Shown: one piece after another, positions 32,220-40,813 of the stretch
Layout of the letters: the number at the start of each line of letters is the position of its first letter
Numbering within the stretch: the first letter of the stretch is position 1
Source: Geodermatophilus obscurus
GTDB taxonomy: Bacteria > Actinomycetota > Actinomycetes > Mycobacteriales > Geodermatophilaceae
Reading direction: 5' to 3'
Assembly (NCBI RefSeq): GCF_900143215.1
Contig: NZ_FRDM01000027.1
Location: 1 to 52,307, forward strand
Length of the DNA: 52,307 nucleotides
The notes under the pieces: generated by a model
What the model was told of the DNA's origin: nothing
The model's input: only the letters and a program-made list of their open reading frames with translations
Databases searched by the model: none
Made by a program: the position numbers and the translations under genes

Positions 32220-32248
32220 ACCGTAGGGCCGTGACCGTTTCGTGACAA
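32220..32248 (-). promoter_or_regulatory. Housekeeping-type promoter for the riboswitch transcript
   Basis: On the minus strand TTGTCA (complement of 32243-32248) and TACGGT (complement of 32220-32225) are exactly 17 nt apart and match the actinobacterial TTGACN/TANNNT consensus. Transcription would start near 32212, about 45 nt before the aptamer. Confidence 0.7.
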
Positions 32249-32325
32249 CGGCCGGGCGCCGACTCGTCAGAACTGGTCGGCGACGCGCCGACGACACGCC
32301 GGGAACGGGATCCGGGCAGGTGGAC

Positions 32326-32355
32326 GCACCCCCGGGGCGAGGCCCCGGGGGGTGC
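32326..32355 (-). terminator. Terminator hairpin after the polyketide operon
   Basis: Arms gcacccccggggc (32326-32338) and gccccggggggtgc (32342-32355, one bulged base) with a 3-nt loop lie 12 nt beyond the stop of the last gene of the leftward polyketide operon. Confidence 0.7.
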
Positions 32356-32366
32356 GGCGGCCGCGG

Positions 32367-32798
32367 TCAGTTCGCCGTGGTGACGGCGTGGTAATCGTCG
32401 GTGTAGTGCGGTGTGGCCGCGAGTCCCTGCAGGCCGAGCAGGTTGCCGAAGGGGTCGACGACGACCGCGGTGACGAACGGCCCGTGCGCTGTGGCCGGCG
32501 TGTACTCCTGCGCGCCCATCGCCTTGAGGCGCGCGAGGGTGGCCGCCACGTCGTCGACGCGCCAGTGCACGATCGCGCCGCCCGTCCCGGCCGCCCTGCC
32601 CGCGGGGGCCCGGGTGCCGTCCGCGAGGGCCAGCTCGCCCTGGTGGTCACCGATGGCGAACTTGGCGTAGATGACGCGCCCACCCGGCCCGGGCCGGGTG
32701 AAGACGGGCGCGTGGCCCAGGAACTCGGTGTACCAGGCCGTGGCCGCGGCCACGTCGTCCACCAGGAAGATGAGCGTCGAGAACCCTCGCAGGCTCAT
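32367..32798 (-). CDS. VOC-family (glyoxalase/bleomycin-resistance-like) protein
   Basis: A protein of 143 residues with the two beta-alpha-beta-beta-beta modules of the vicinal oxygen chelate fold (FSTLIFLVDDVAAATAWYTEFLG in parts; IVHWRVDDVAATLARLKAMGA in parts; VVVDPFGNLLGLQ). In aromatic polyketide operons such proteins can act as oxygenases, cyclases or resistance proteins. Here the role is open. The ATG at 32796-32798 is 2 nt from the stop of the tandem cyclase gene, so it belongs to the operon as its last gene. A terminator hairpin follows. Confidence 0.85.
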   Translation of the reverse strand: MSLRGFSTLIFLVDDVAAATAWYTEFLGHAPVFTRPGPGGRVIYAKFAIGDHQGELALADGTRAPAGRAAGTGGAIVHWRVDDVAATLARLKAMGAQEYTPATAHGPFVTAVVVDPFGNLLGLQGLAATPHYTDDYHAVTTAN

Positions 32799-32800
32799 CG

Positions 32801-33631
32801 TCAGGCCTCGGGCTGCCAGTCCGGAGCCGTCCAGCGGTGGAACACCCGGGCCACCGAGTCGCGCGGGCTCTGCCACGTCTCCGGGCGGTACGGGCTGACG
32901 TAGGGCGACAGATCCGCCATGACCTTGGCGAAGGCCGGCCGCATCGACTCGTGGTTCTCCCGCACGGCCGCGGCCTTGACCCGGTCCTGCTCGAGGAGGT
33001 GCACGAACACGTCCTCCATCGAGTACAGCCACCGGCCGGTGACGCCGGTCTCCGTCGGCAGCCCACCCGCGTCGGACTCGGCGAACACCCGGGCGATGTC
33101 CTCCTCGCTGCCCGGCCGCATCCGCTGGACGATGACGGTCATCTCCCGGTCGGGGGAGACCTCGCCCTCGGGCACCCACGTGTAGAAGTGCTTCGCCACC
33201 GAGTGCGACGGGTTCTGCCAGTAGCTGGGGTAGGGCGTCACGTAGGGGGCGATGGCCTCGGCGATGGCCTGGAACGCCGGCAGGCCGCGGCGCTGGCCGG
33301 AGACCTCCGGGTCCTCCTTGCGCTCGATGACGTGCAGGTACAGGCCCTCGTACGACAGCAGGGCCCGGCCGACGACGCCGAGGTCCTGCGGCCGGGTGGT
33401 CCGGTCGTAGTAGGCGAACACCGGCCCGACCTTGTCCTCGCTACCGGGGACCATCCGGCAGACGATGACGTTGCGGAACGGGCGCCAGGTGCCCGAGTAC
33501 CAGGTCGCGGGCGCCGAGGCGGTGTTCGCGAACTCGACGGTGTCGTTCGCCCAGGGCGGTTCCGTGGGGGTCGTCGAGGCGTCGGCCGCGGGGTCGGCCG
33601 AGGGGGTGGCCGGGGGTGTCGTCTGTGTCAT
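32801..33631 (-). CDS. Tandem TcmI-family polyketide cyclase (two fused domains)
   Basis: A protein of 276 residues. A Thr/Pro-rich N-terminal 40 residues is followed by two TcmI-type cyclase domains at about 53-152 and 164-268. Each contains the pattern of an opening VxxRM(V/R)PGSE strand, a central (Y/W)SxE(G/D)(L/V)(Y/F)(L/V)H strand, and a closing SPxxSVAxxFxxW segment. TcmI is normally a single domain of about 110 residues that functions as a dimer-like ferredoxin fold, so a fused pair is unusual. It would catalyse a late ring closure in the polyketide. The start overlaps the P450 stop (ATGA). Confidence 0.88.
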   Translation of the reverse strand: MTQTTPPATPSADPAADASTTPTEPPWANDTVEFANTASAPATWYSGTWRPFRNVIVCRMVPGSEDKVGPVFAYYDRTTRPQDLGVVGRALLSYEGLYLHVIERKEDPEVSGQRRGLPAFQAIAEAIAPYVTPYPSYWQNPSHSVAKHFYTWVPEGEVSPDREMTVIVQRMRPGSEEDIARVFAESDAGGLPTETGVTGRWLYSMEDVFVHLLEQDRVKAAAVRENHESMRPAFAKVMADLSPYVSPYRPETWQSPRDSVARVFHRWTAPDWQPEA

Positions 33632-34908
33632 CGGGGGCCTCCTGAGGTGGGAGTGGGGGTGAAGCGGAGCGGCAGCTCGAGCAGCCCGCGGAAGGCCGAG
33701 GCCGCAGGGAGCCACTGCAGCTCCTCGACGGGGACGTCGAGGCGCAGGTCGGGCAGGCGGACGAGGATCCGCCGCAGTGCGGTCGTGGCCTCCAGCCGGG
33801 CGAGGGCGGTGCCCAGGCAGTAGTGGACGCCGTGGCCGAAGGCCATGTGCGGGGTGTCGCCGCGGGTGAGGTCGAGCGCGTCGGGGTCCGCGACCAGCTC
33901 CGGGTCGTGGTTGGCCGAGCTGAGCACGATCGTGACGATCGACCCCGCCGGGATGGGCACGCCGCCGATCTCGAGGTCCTCGGTGGCGAACCGGAAGCTG
34001 GACACCGGCACCGACCCGTCGAAGCGCAGCAGCTCCTCCACGGCGTCGGGCACCAGGTCCGGGTCCGCCAGCAGCTTGGCCAGCTCCTCGGGGTGGGTCA
34101 GCAGCGCGACCACGGCGTTGCCCAGGAAGTCCGAGGTGGTCTGGTAGCCGGCGAACAGCAGCAGGAAGCAGGTGGACACCAGCTCCGCCTCCGACAGCCG
34201 GCCGTCCCCGTCGCGGGCGGTGATCAGGGCGCTGACCAGGTCGTCGCCGGGCTCGCGCCGCTTGGTCGCCACCAGGCCGGTGAAGTAGGCGTGCAGCCGC
34301 TGCTGGGCCTCGCCGATCGCGGCCCGGTCCTCCTGGGGGCTGCGCCCGCCGGTGCCGACGGTCCGGATGACCTGGGTGCCGGCCAGGATCTCCTCGTGGT
34401 CGGCCTCGGGGATGCCGAGCAGGTCGCCGATGACCGCCAGCGGCAGCCGCAGGGCGAAGTCGTCGACGAAGTCGGTCTCCCCGCGCGGCGCCATCCGGTC
34501 CAGCAGGCCCTCGACGATCTCCTCCACCCGGGGCCGCATCGCCTCGATGCGCCGCGGGGTGAACGCCTGCGTCACCAGGCGTCGCAGCCGGCTGTGCTCC
34601 GGCGGGTCGGAGTTGAGCATGTTGGTGTTGATCTGCCGCGCCTTCTCGCCGAACACCGCCAGGTAGGTGTCCCCGGCGCGGTACAGGTCCTTGGACAGCC
34701 GCGGGTCCGACAGCGCCTGCCGGGCGTCGTCGTAGCGGGTGACCAGGAACGAGTCGAAGCGCGGCGTCCGCACCTTGACCACCGGCCGCTCGGCGCGCAG
34801 CCGGGCGTAGACCGGGTAGGGGTCGGCTCGGAACTCCGGCGTGTAGATCTCCCCGCCGGGGACGACGTCGTCGTTCGTCCCGGGACCTGCGGGTGCGGTC
34901 TGCGTCAT
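33628..34908 (-). CDS. Cytochrome P450
   Basis: A protein of 426 residues of bacterial class I P450 length. The heme-ligand motif FGHGVHYCLGTALAR gives Cys364. The I-helix oxygen-activation motif reads FAGYQTT (family AGxxT/D), and the K-helix ExxR is in EELLRFDG. It probably hydroxylates or couples the aromatic polyketide after ring formation, with ferredoxin and reductase supplied from elsewhere. ATG at 34906-34908 has GAGGGAG upstream. It is placed between the fused hydroxylase (gap 43 nt) and the tandem cyclase (4-nt overlap). Confidence 0.95.
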   Translation of the reverse strand: MTQTAPAGPGTNDDVVPGGEIYTPEFRADPYPVYARLRAERPVVKVRTPRFDSFLVTRYDDARQALSDPRLSKDLYRAGDTYLAVFGEKARQINTNMLNSDPPEHSRLRRLVTQAFTPRRIEAMRPRVEEIVEGLLDRMAPRGETDFVDDFALRLPLAVIGDLLGIPEADHEEILAGTQVIRTVGTGGRSPQEDRAAIGEAQQRLHAYFTGLVATKRREPGDDLVSALITARDGDGRLSEAELVSTCFLLLFAGYQTTSDFLGNAVVALLTHPEELAKLLADPDLVPDAVEELLRFDGSVPVSSFRFATEDLEIGGVPIPAGSIVTIVLSSANHDPELVADPDALDLTRGDTPHMAFGHGVHYCLGTALARLEATTALRRILVRLPDLRLDVPVEELQWLPAASAFRGLLELPLRFTPTPTSGGPR

Positions 34909-34951
34909 GGGGTCTCCCTCGGGTGGGGGTGGTCGTGGGGGTGGAGTCCGG

Positions 34952-37852
34952 TCACTGCGCGAAGACCCCGGCCAGGTGGTCGAGGAGGGCGTCCTCGTCC
35001 AGCGGGCGGCTGCGGAAGCCGACGTGACCGTCGGGACGGACCAGGTAGGCCGCCGTCCCCGCGCCCGCGGTGCCGTAGGCGGCGGCGAAGGTGCCCTCGG
35101 CGTCGCGGACGACGGGCAGGTCGACGAGGAGCGGCACCCGGGCGTCGGGGGCGGCGAGGAGGTAGGCCCCCACCTCGCCGCGGGTCTGCTGCCGCACGGC
35201 GACGGCCAGCTTCTCCAGGTCCGACACCTGCTCCTCCGACGCGGTGGCGTCGGCGTGCAGCAGCAGCGTGGAGCGGGTGCCGCGGGTGAGGTCGAACAGC
35301 CGCAGCGGGTGGGCCACGCCGAAGCGCCGCAGGCCCTGCACGTCCGGCGCCCGGTGCCCGGGCTCCGGCCCGGCGGTGAACCCGGGCGTCTGCCCGACCA
35401 GCGGGCTGCCGGCGTAGTTCATCGTCATCTGCATCTCGAGCAGGAACTGGGCCTTCTCGTCCGCCATGTCCATCTCGTCGGTGAAGGCGATGGACACGGC
35501 CCGGTCCACGATCATCTTGCCGGCGGGACGGCGCTCGGCGTCGTAGCTGTCCAGCAGGCCGGGCGCGGCCTCCCCCCGGACGGCGAGGGCGAGCTTCCAG
35601 CCGAGGTTCCAGGCGTCCTGGATGCCGGTGTTCATCCCCTGCCCACCGGCCGGCGGGTGCAGGTGCGCGGCGTCGCCGGCGACGAAGACCCGCCCCTCGC
35701 GGTAGCGGTCGACGATGCCGTGCTTGATCCGGAAGATCGACGACCAGCGCAGGTTGCTCGCCGTCGTCCCGGGCGGGCCGAGGTCGTCGATCGCGGCCTG
35801 CATGTCGGCCAGCGTCGGCGGCTCGTACTCCTGCCAGAACCCGGCCGGGACCACGCCGGAGCCGACCGCGTCCTGCCACCGCTGGGGGGCCAGGGTCGCG
35901 ATCCGGTAGCGGTTGCGGCCCTTGAGCGGCACGCAGACGAGCATCCCGGTGAAGTCGTCGCCGTTCTCGATGCGCACGAAGCGCACCAGGTGCCCGGCCG
36001 GCAGGTCCCAGTCGACGTCGACGTCCCCGAGCATGAACAGCTGCGGGAACATGGACAGCCCGCCCTCGAAGTGGAGCCCCAGCCCGGACCGGACGGCGCT
36101 GTGCGCCCCGTCGCAGCCGACCAGGTACTGCGCCCGGGTGGTCTCGACCTCGCCCGGGGCGTGCCGCAGCTGCGCGGTGACGCCGTCGTCGTCCTGGGTG
36201 AAGGCGACCAGCTCGACCCCGCGCTCGACGACCACCCCGAGGGAGGCCAGCTTGGCGCCGAGGATGCGCTCGGTGTCGTACTGCGGCAGCCCGAGGTGGG
36301 CGTAGGGCAGCTCGTCGAGGCCGGCCCAGTCGACCTGGTGGGTCTGCTCGCCGTTGACGAACACCGTCTGGCCGTACAGCCAGATCCCGGCGTCCATCGC
36401 CTCGGTGACGATGCCCTGGTCCTCCCAGATCTCCATCGTCCGGCAGTGGATGCCGATCGCCTTGTCCGCCTGGGTGGACGCCTGGGGGCGCTTGTCCACG
36501 ACGCGCACGGCGACGCCGCGGCGGGCCAGCTCGATCGCGTGGGTCAGGCCGGCCGGGCCGGCGCCGACGACGAGCACCTCGACCGCCCGCCCGGCGGTGC
36601 GGGAGGCGTCCGCGAGGTCGGCCGGGTCCGGCAGCGCCGCCGCGGCGGGTGCGTGCCCGTCGTCCGGCTTCTCGACGAACTCCTGCACGCTGGCGCTCGG
36701 CACCGTGCTGGCGGGGAGCGGAGCGGCGCGGTCCGGCTCGGCGTCGGCGGACAGCAGCACCGGCTGCCCGGCCACCGCCTCCAGGTCCGGCTCCGGCGTC
36801 ACGGGCACCCCGTCGGGCACGACGGCGTCGACGGCGGCCGGCTGCTGGGCGGGCCCGGCCTCGGCCGCTTCCGCCGGCGGCACCGGTCGCACGCGCAGCG
36901 CGAAGACCCTGCGGTCCTCGCCCCTCGCCAGCCAGCGGCCCAGCGGACCGGCGGACCAGTTCGCCGGCTCCGCCGTCCAGTCGGTGAAGTGCTGCTCGGA
37001 GTCCCACTCGGCGACGACGTGGTAGCGCCGCCCGTCGGGCTCGCGCAGCAGCTCCTCGCGGGCGTGGCCGGGGGCGCTGCGGGCGAGCTGCGCGGCGGCG
37101 AGGTAGGCGAGCTCGAAGGCCTCCTGCTCCCAGGGCTCGACGGCGACGGCGGAGTCGACGCGCACCCGCGCCACCTCGACGTCCCCGCCGGGCGAGAGCA
37201 GCGGCGGGAAGTCGGTGTCCGCGTCGGGCCGCCGGCGGATCTCCAGCACCTCCCGCCGGAACTCCACCGAGTGCCACCGGGCCAGCGGCGCGCCGGCCGC
37301 CATGTGGGAGGGGTCCTCGACCCACTGCACGAAGTCGTCCTCGGACTCCCACTCCGCGAAGATGTGGTAACGCAGGCCGGCGGCATCCCGCAGCAGCTCC
37401 TCGCGCACGTACCCGCGCGAGTCCCCGATCCGTTCGGTGACCGTCGTGTACGCGCGCTCGAAGGCCACCTGCTCGCCCGGCTTGACGCTGGTGGAGAAGT
37501 CGATGCGCACCGGACGGGGCCGATCGGCGTCCACCGTCGCCAGCACGGTGAAGGTCGAGCGGGTGGCGTCCTCGCGCAGGTCGCGCAACGCCTCGGGAAG
37601 CGTCTCCCGGGCCTCGCTGCGCCCGAAGGCGTCCACCGACGCCCGGTCGGTCCAGTCGCTGACGATGGCGAACCAGCGCGGATCGCCCTCGTCGCGCATC
37701 AGCTCCTGGCGCAGGTTGCCCGGCACCCGGCTGATCTCCGCGGCGGCCCGGCGCCAGGCGGCCTCGAACTCCGCCTCGCAGCCCTCCCGCGCGCGCATCC
37801 GCAGGAGGGTCCGCACCGCGGCCCGGCCGCCGTTCCCGTGCACCGCCGTCAT
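34952..37852 (-). CDS. Triple ABM-domain / FAD-dependent aromatic hydroxylase fusion
   Basis: A protein of 966 residues with an unusual architecture. Three antibiotic-biosynthesis-monooxygenase-like (ABM, SchA/CurD-like) ferredoxin-fold domains lie at about 14-105, 112-205 and 226-322. A Pro/Ala-rich linker (about 323-420) follows, then a class A flavin monooxygenase. The monooxygenase has GxGxxG at 430-435 (VVGAGPAG), the DG motif at about 580-588 (CDGAHSAVR), the GD motif at 726-727 (VFVAGDAAHLHPP), and a C-terminal thioredoxin-like region. The flavoprotein half matches PheA/RdmE/WhiE-VIII-type polyketide hydroxylases (about 530 residues). ABM domain 1 is nearly a duplicate of the adjacent stand-alone ABM protein. 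The start overlaps that gene's stop (ATGA). Confidence 0.9.
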   Translation of the reverse strand: MTAVHGNGGRAAVRTLLRMRAREGCEAEFEAAWRRAAAEISRVPGNLRQELMRDEGDPRWFAIVSDWTDRASVDAFGRSEARETLPEALRDLREDATRSTFTVLATVDADRPRPVRIDFSTSVKPGEQVAFERAYTTVTERIGDSRGYVREELLRDAAGLRYHIFAEWESEDDFVQWVEDPSHMAAGAPLARWHSVEFRREVLEIRRRPDADTDFPPLLSPGGDVEVARVRVDSAVAVEPWEQEAFELAYLAAAQLARSAPGHAREELLREPDGRRYHVVAEWDSEQHFTDWTAEPANWSAGPLGRWLARGEDRRVFALRVRPVPPAEAAEAGPAQQPAAVDAVVPDGVPVTPEPDLEAVAGQPVLLSADAEPDRAAPLPASTVPSASVQEFVEKPDDGHAPAAAALPDPADLADASRTAGRAVEVLVVGAGPAGLTHAIELARRGVAVRVVDKRPQASTQADKAIGIHCRTMEIWEDQGIVTEAMDAGIWLYGQTVFVNGEQTHQVDWAGLDELPYAHLGLPQYDTERILGAKLASLGVVVERGVELVAFTQDDDGVTAQLRHAPGEVETTRAQYLVGCDGAHSAVRSGLGLHFEGGLSMFPQLFMLGDVDVDWDLPAGHLVRFVRIENGDDFTGMLVCVPLKGRNRYRIATLAPQRWQDAVGSGVVPAGFWQEYEPPTLADMQAAIDDLGPPGTTASNLRWSSIFRIKHGIVDRYREGRVFVAGDAAHLHPPAGGQGMNTGIQDAWNLGWKLALAVRGEAAPGLLDSYDAERRPAGKMIVDRAVSIAFTDEMDMADEKAQFLLEMQMTMNYAGSPLVGQTPGFTAGPEPGHRAPDVQGLRRFGVAHPLRLFDLTRGTRSTLLLHADATASEEQVSDLEKLAVAVRQQTRGEVGAYLLAAPDARVPLLVDLPVVRDAEGTFAAAYGTAGAGTAAYLVRPDGHVGFRSRPLDEDALLDHLAGVFAQ

Positions 37853-38130
37853 GCCGTCCCCTGCCCACCCGGGACGACGGCCAGCACCTCGTAGGTGTTG
37901 CGGGCCGCGTCCTCGCGGAGGTCGCGCAACGCCTCGGTGAGCGTCTCGCGGGCGCTGCTGCGACCGAACTCGTCGACCGCGGCCCGGTCGGTCCAGTCGC
38001 TGGTGATCAGGAAGGTGCGGGGGTCGTCGGCGTCGCGGATGAGCTCCTGGCGCAGGTTGCCCGGCACCCGGCTGATCTCCGCGGCGGCCCGGCGCCAGGC
38101 GGCCTCGAACTCCGCCTCGCAGCCCTCCCG
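37701..38130. repeat. 89-bp perfect direct repeat inside two neighbouring ABM coding sequences
   Basis: Positions 37701-37789 (start of the fused hydroxylase gene) and 38042-38130 (stand-alone ABM gene) are identical over 89 bp, at an offset of 341 bp, in the same reading frame. Divergence begins on both sides. This points to recent tandem duplication or ongoing gene conversion. Confidence 0.95.
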
Positions 38131-38181
38131 GGTGCGCATCCGCAGGACGGTGCGCACCCCCGTCGACGGGGCGGTCGTCAT
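37849..38181 (-). CDS. Stand-alone ABM (SchA/CurD-like) monooxygenase-fold protein
   Basis: A protein of 110 residues whose core (VLRMRTREGCEAEFEAAW, then EISRVPGNLRQEL, SDWTDRAAVDEFGRS and ETLTEALRDLRED) is almost identical to domain 1 of the following fused hydroxylase. ABM-fold proteins in aromatic polyketide clusters act as cofactor-free oxygenases or as accessory cyclases and hydroxylase partners. It is tightly coupled to both neighbours by 4-nt ATGA overlaps, at 38178-38181 with KS-beta and at 37849-37852 with the fusion gene. Confidence 0.88.
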   Translation of the reverse strand: MTTAPSTGVRTVLRMRTREGCEAEFEAAWRRAAAEISRVPGNLRQELIRDADDPRTFLITSDWTDRAAVDEFGRSSARETLTEALRDLREDAARNTYEVLAVVPGGQGTA

Positions 38182-39521
38182 CCCGGCTCCTCCTCCCGGT
38201 ACCGGCGCAGGACGAGGGCGCTGTTGAAGCCCCCGAAGCCCCGGGCGAGGACGACGACGACGTCGAGGTCGCGCTCCCGGTTCTCGCGCACCAGGTCCAG
38301 CCCGTACTCCGCCACCGGCCGGTCGACGTTGCCGGTGGCGGGCACCACCCCGTCGCGCATGGCGAGCAGGGCGGTCGCCACGTTGAGCGCCGACCCGCCG
38401 GCCATCAGCCGCCCGGTCCAGCTCGACGGCGCCGTCACCGGCACGCCGCGCTCGCCGAACACCGCCGTGATCGCCTGCGCCTCCAGGGCGTCGAGCTCGG
38501 GGACGCCCGCGCCGTCGGCGACCACCATGCCCACCTCGTCGGGCGCCACGCCGGCGTCGGCCAGCGCGAGCCGGATGGCGCGCGCGTACTGGGTGGCGTC
38601 GGGTGCCGGGTCCTCGTGGTGGTGGGCGTCGTGGGTGGCGCCGTAGCCGACCACCTCGCCCCACACGCGCCGCGCCCCACGGGCCCGGGCGGCGTCGGCC
38701 TCCTCGAGCAGCAGGATGGCGCCGCCCTCGCCGATGGCGTGGCCGTTGGCCCGCTCGTCGAAGGGCTTGTAGGCGTCCTCGGGGCGCGGGGCGGTGGACA
38801 GCCGCCCGCTGGTGACCTGGCACAGCAGCGCGTACGGCGTCACGCCGGCCTCGGTGCCGCCGACCAGCACGGCCGGGGTGCCGCGGCGCGCCACCCGTCG
38901 CGCCCAGCCGATGCTGTCCAGCCCGCCGGCGCCCTCGCTGACGACCACGCCCGAGGGGCCCTTGTAGCCGTCGCGGATCGACACCTGGCCGGTGCTGGCC
39001 GCGTAGAACCAGGCGATGGACTGGTAGGCGCCCACCGACCGGGGGCCCTTGGCCCACAGCCCCTGGATCTCGTGCTGGCTGAACTCGTTGCCGCCGGAGC
39101 CGGCGGCGAGGAACACCGAGGTGGCGTAGGCCTGCTCCGGCGGGATGTAGCCGGCGTCCTCGGCGGCCAGCGTCGCCGCGGCCAGCGACATCCACGACCA
39201 CCGGTCGGTCTGCACCTTCAGCTGCGGCACGACGAACCGGTCGGGGTCGAAGTCGCGCACCTGCCCCGCCACGGTCACCCCGTACCGCGAGGCGTCGAAG
39301 CCCTCGATGGGGCGCACCGCCAGTTCCCCGCGCAGCAGGGACTGCCAGTGCTCCTCGACGCCGACGCCGGTGGGGGCGACGACGCCGAGGCCGGTGACCA
39401 GCAGCCGGGTGGTCCCGCGCGGCGGCGCGGTGATCGCCCGGCCCTCCGGGGCGGTGTCCCGGGCGTAGCCGGCCACCTCGGTGATCGTGCCCTCGTCGTT
39501 GATGACGGTCGCATCGGTCAT
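38178..39521 (-). CDS. Ketosynthase chain-length factor (KS-beta, CLF) of a type II PKS
   Basis: A protein of 447 residues with the ketosynthase fold starting at about residue 38 ([16 protein letters not shown]) after an N-terminal extension. The active-site cysteine of KS-alpha is replaced, as expected for a CLF. The region reads VSEGAGGLD at 194-202, where most CLFs have a glutamine at the position here occupied by Gly197. The catalytic histidine motifs of KS-alpha are also lost. It pairs with KS-alpha, sets polyketide chain length and may help priming. It overlaps KS-alpha and the ABM gene by 4 nt each, giving the standard KS-alpha/KS-beta coupling. Confidence 0.95.
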   Translation of the reverse strand: MTDATVINDEGTITEVAGYARDTAPEGRAITAPPRGTTRLLVTGLGVVAPTGVGVEEHWQSLLRGELAVRPIEGFDASRYGVTVAGQVRDFDPDRFVVPQLKVQTDRWSWMSLAAATLAAEDAGYIPPEQAYATSVFLAAGSGGNEFSQHEIQGLWAKGPRSVGAYQSIAWFYAASTGQVSIRDGYKGPSGVVVSEGAGGLDSIGWARRVARRGTPAVLVGGTEAGVTPYALLCQVTSGRLSTAPRPEDAYKPFDERANGHAIGEGGAILLLEEADAARARGARRVWGEVVGYGATHDAHHHEDPAPDATQYARAIRLALADAGVAPDEVGMVVADGAGVPELDALEAQAITAVFGERGVPVTAPSSWTGRLMAGGSALNVATALLAMRDGVVPATGNVDRPVAEYGLDLVRENRERDLDVVVVLARGFGGFNSALVLRRYREEEPG

Positions 39522-40813
39522 GCGGGTCTCCGATCGGGCTTGGCCAGCACGATGGCCGACTGGAAACCGCCGAACCCGCTGCCCACCGAGACGGCGACGT
39601 CGACCTTGTGGTCGCGGGCGGTCTTGGGGACGTAGTCCAGGTCGCACTCGGGGTCGGGCACCTCGTAGTTGGCCGTCGGCGGGACGACCTGCCGCTGCAC
39701 GGCGAGCGCGGTGGCGGCGATCTCGATCGAGCCGATGGCGCCCAGCGAGTGCCCCACCATCGACTTGAGCGAGCTCATCGGCACGCTGTACGCGGCCTCG
39801 CCGAGGCTCAGCTTGACCGCGGCGGTCTCGTGCCGGTCGTTCTGCTTGGTCCCCGACCCGTGGGCGTTGACGTAGCCGACCTCGCTGCCGTCGATCCGGC
39901 CCTGGGCCAGTGCCTGGTCCAGGGCCTCGGACATCTCCACACCGTCCGGACGCAGGCCGGTCATGTGGAAGGCGTTGCAGCGGTTGGCGTAGCCGGTGAC
40001 CTCGCAGTAGATCTCCGCGCCCCGCCGCTGGGCGTGCTCCAGCTCCTCCAGGACCATCACCGCCGAGCCCTCACCCATGACGAAGCCGTCGCGGCGGGCG
40101 TCGAAGGGCTTGGAGGCGTGCTCCGGGTCGGCGTTGTTGCCCGTCGTCGCCCGGATGGTGTCGAAGCAGGCCATCGAGATCGGCGAGATCGGCGCGTCGC
40201 TGGCGCCGGCGAGGACCACGTCGGCGTCGCCGTCCTCGATCAGCTGGCTGCCGTAGCCGACCGCGTCGATGCCCGACGTGCAGCCGGTGGACACGACCGT
40301 CCCCGGGCCCTGCGCCCGGAACCGCACGGCCACCTCGGTGGCCGCGCAGCTGGGCACCAGGGCCTGGTGGAGGAACCGCGAGGCGTAGCGGGGGTCGACC
40401 AGCCAGTGCTTGCCGGCGTCGCTGACCTGGACGTACTCGTCCTCCAGCCGGGTGGTGGCCCCGACGGCGCTGCCGATGGTGACCCCGACCCGCTCGGGCT
40501 CCGGCGCGTCCGGGGCGCCGCCGACCCCCAGGCGCAGCCCGCTGTCGGCGACCGCCTCGTCCGCCGCCACCATCGCGAACTGGACGAAGCGGTCGTTGCG
40601 GTGCATCTCCTGGGCGGTGAGGCCCAGCTTCCGGCCGTCGAAGTCCACCTCGGCGGCCACCTGCGACCGGAAGCGGCTCGGGTCGAAGAAGGTGATCCGG
40701 CGGGTCGCCGTCCGGCCGGCGGTGATCATCTCCCAGAAGCCCTCGCGGCCCATGGACCCGGGCGCGACCACCCCGATCCCGGTGATCACGACCCGCCGTC
40801 GAGTGGCGCTCAC
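39518..40813 (-). CDS. Ketosynthase alpha (KS-alpha) of a type II PKS
   Basis: A protein of 431 residues with the complete catalytic set: Cys178 in [13 protein letters not shown], His318 in [12 protein letters not shown], Lys350 and His355 in [14 protein letters not shown]. It condenses malonyl-ACP units with the CLF to make a poly-beta-ketone on the ACP encoded at 42810. Its sequence style (DDFxTxRA-like [15 protein letters not shown], and [14 protein letters not shown]) is that of spore-pigment or aromatic polyketide KS proteins. ATG at 40811-40813 overlaps the cupin stop. It is the central gene of the operon. Confidence 0.97.
   Translation of the reverse strand: MSATRRRVVITGIGVVAPGSMGREGFWEMITAGRTATRRITFFDPSRFRSQVAAEVDFDGRKLGLTAQEMHRNDRFVQFAMVAADEAVADSGLRLGVGGAPDAPEPERVGVTIGSAVGATTRLEDEYVQVSDAGKHWLVDPRYASRFLHQALVPSCAATEVAVRFRAQGPGTVVSTGCTSGIDAVGYGSQLIEDGDADVVLAGASDAPISPISMACFDTIRATTGNNADPEHASKPFDARRDGFVMGEGSAVMVLEELEHAQRRGAEIYCEVTGYANRCNAFHMTGLRPDGVEMSEALDQALAQGRIDGSEVGYVNAHGSGTKQNDRHETAAVKLSLGEAAYSVPMSSLKSMVGHSLGAIGSIEIAATALAVQRQVVPPTANYEVPDPECDLDYVPKTARDHKVDVAVSVGSGFGGFQSAIVLAKPDRRPA

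Noticed and set aside
34907..37894. A 995-residue open frame on the plus strand opposite the fused hydroxylase, and similar long antisense frames at 1159-2859, 7589-10273 and 13834-region genes
   Set aside because: They are frames antisense to well-supported genes, with Arg/His/Pro/Gly-rich translations lacking any domain. Such frames are expected at about 75 percent GC with codon-position bias.
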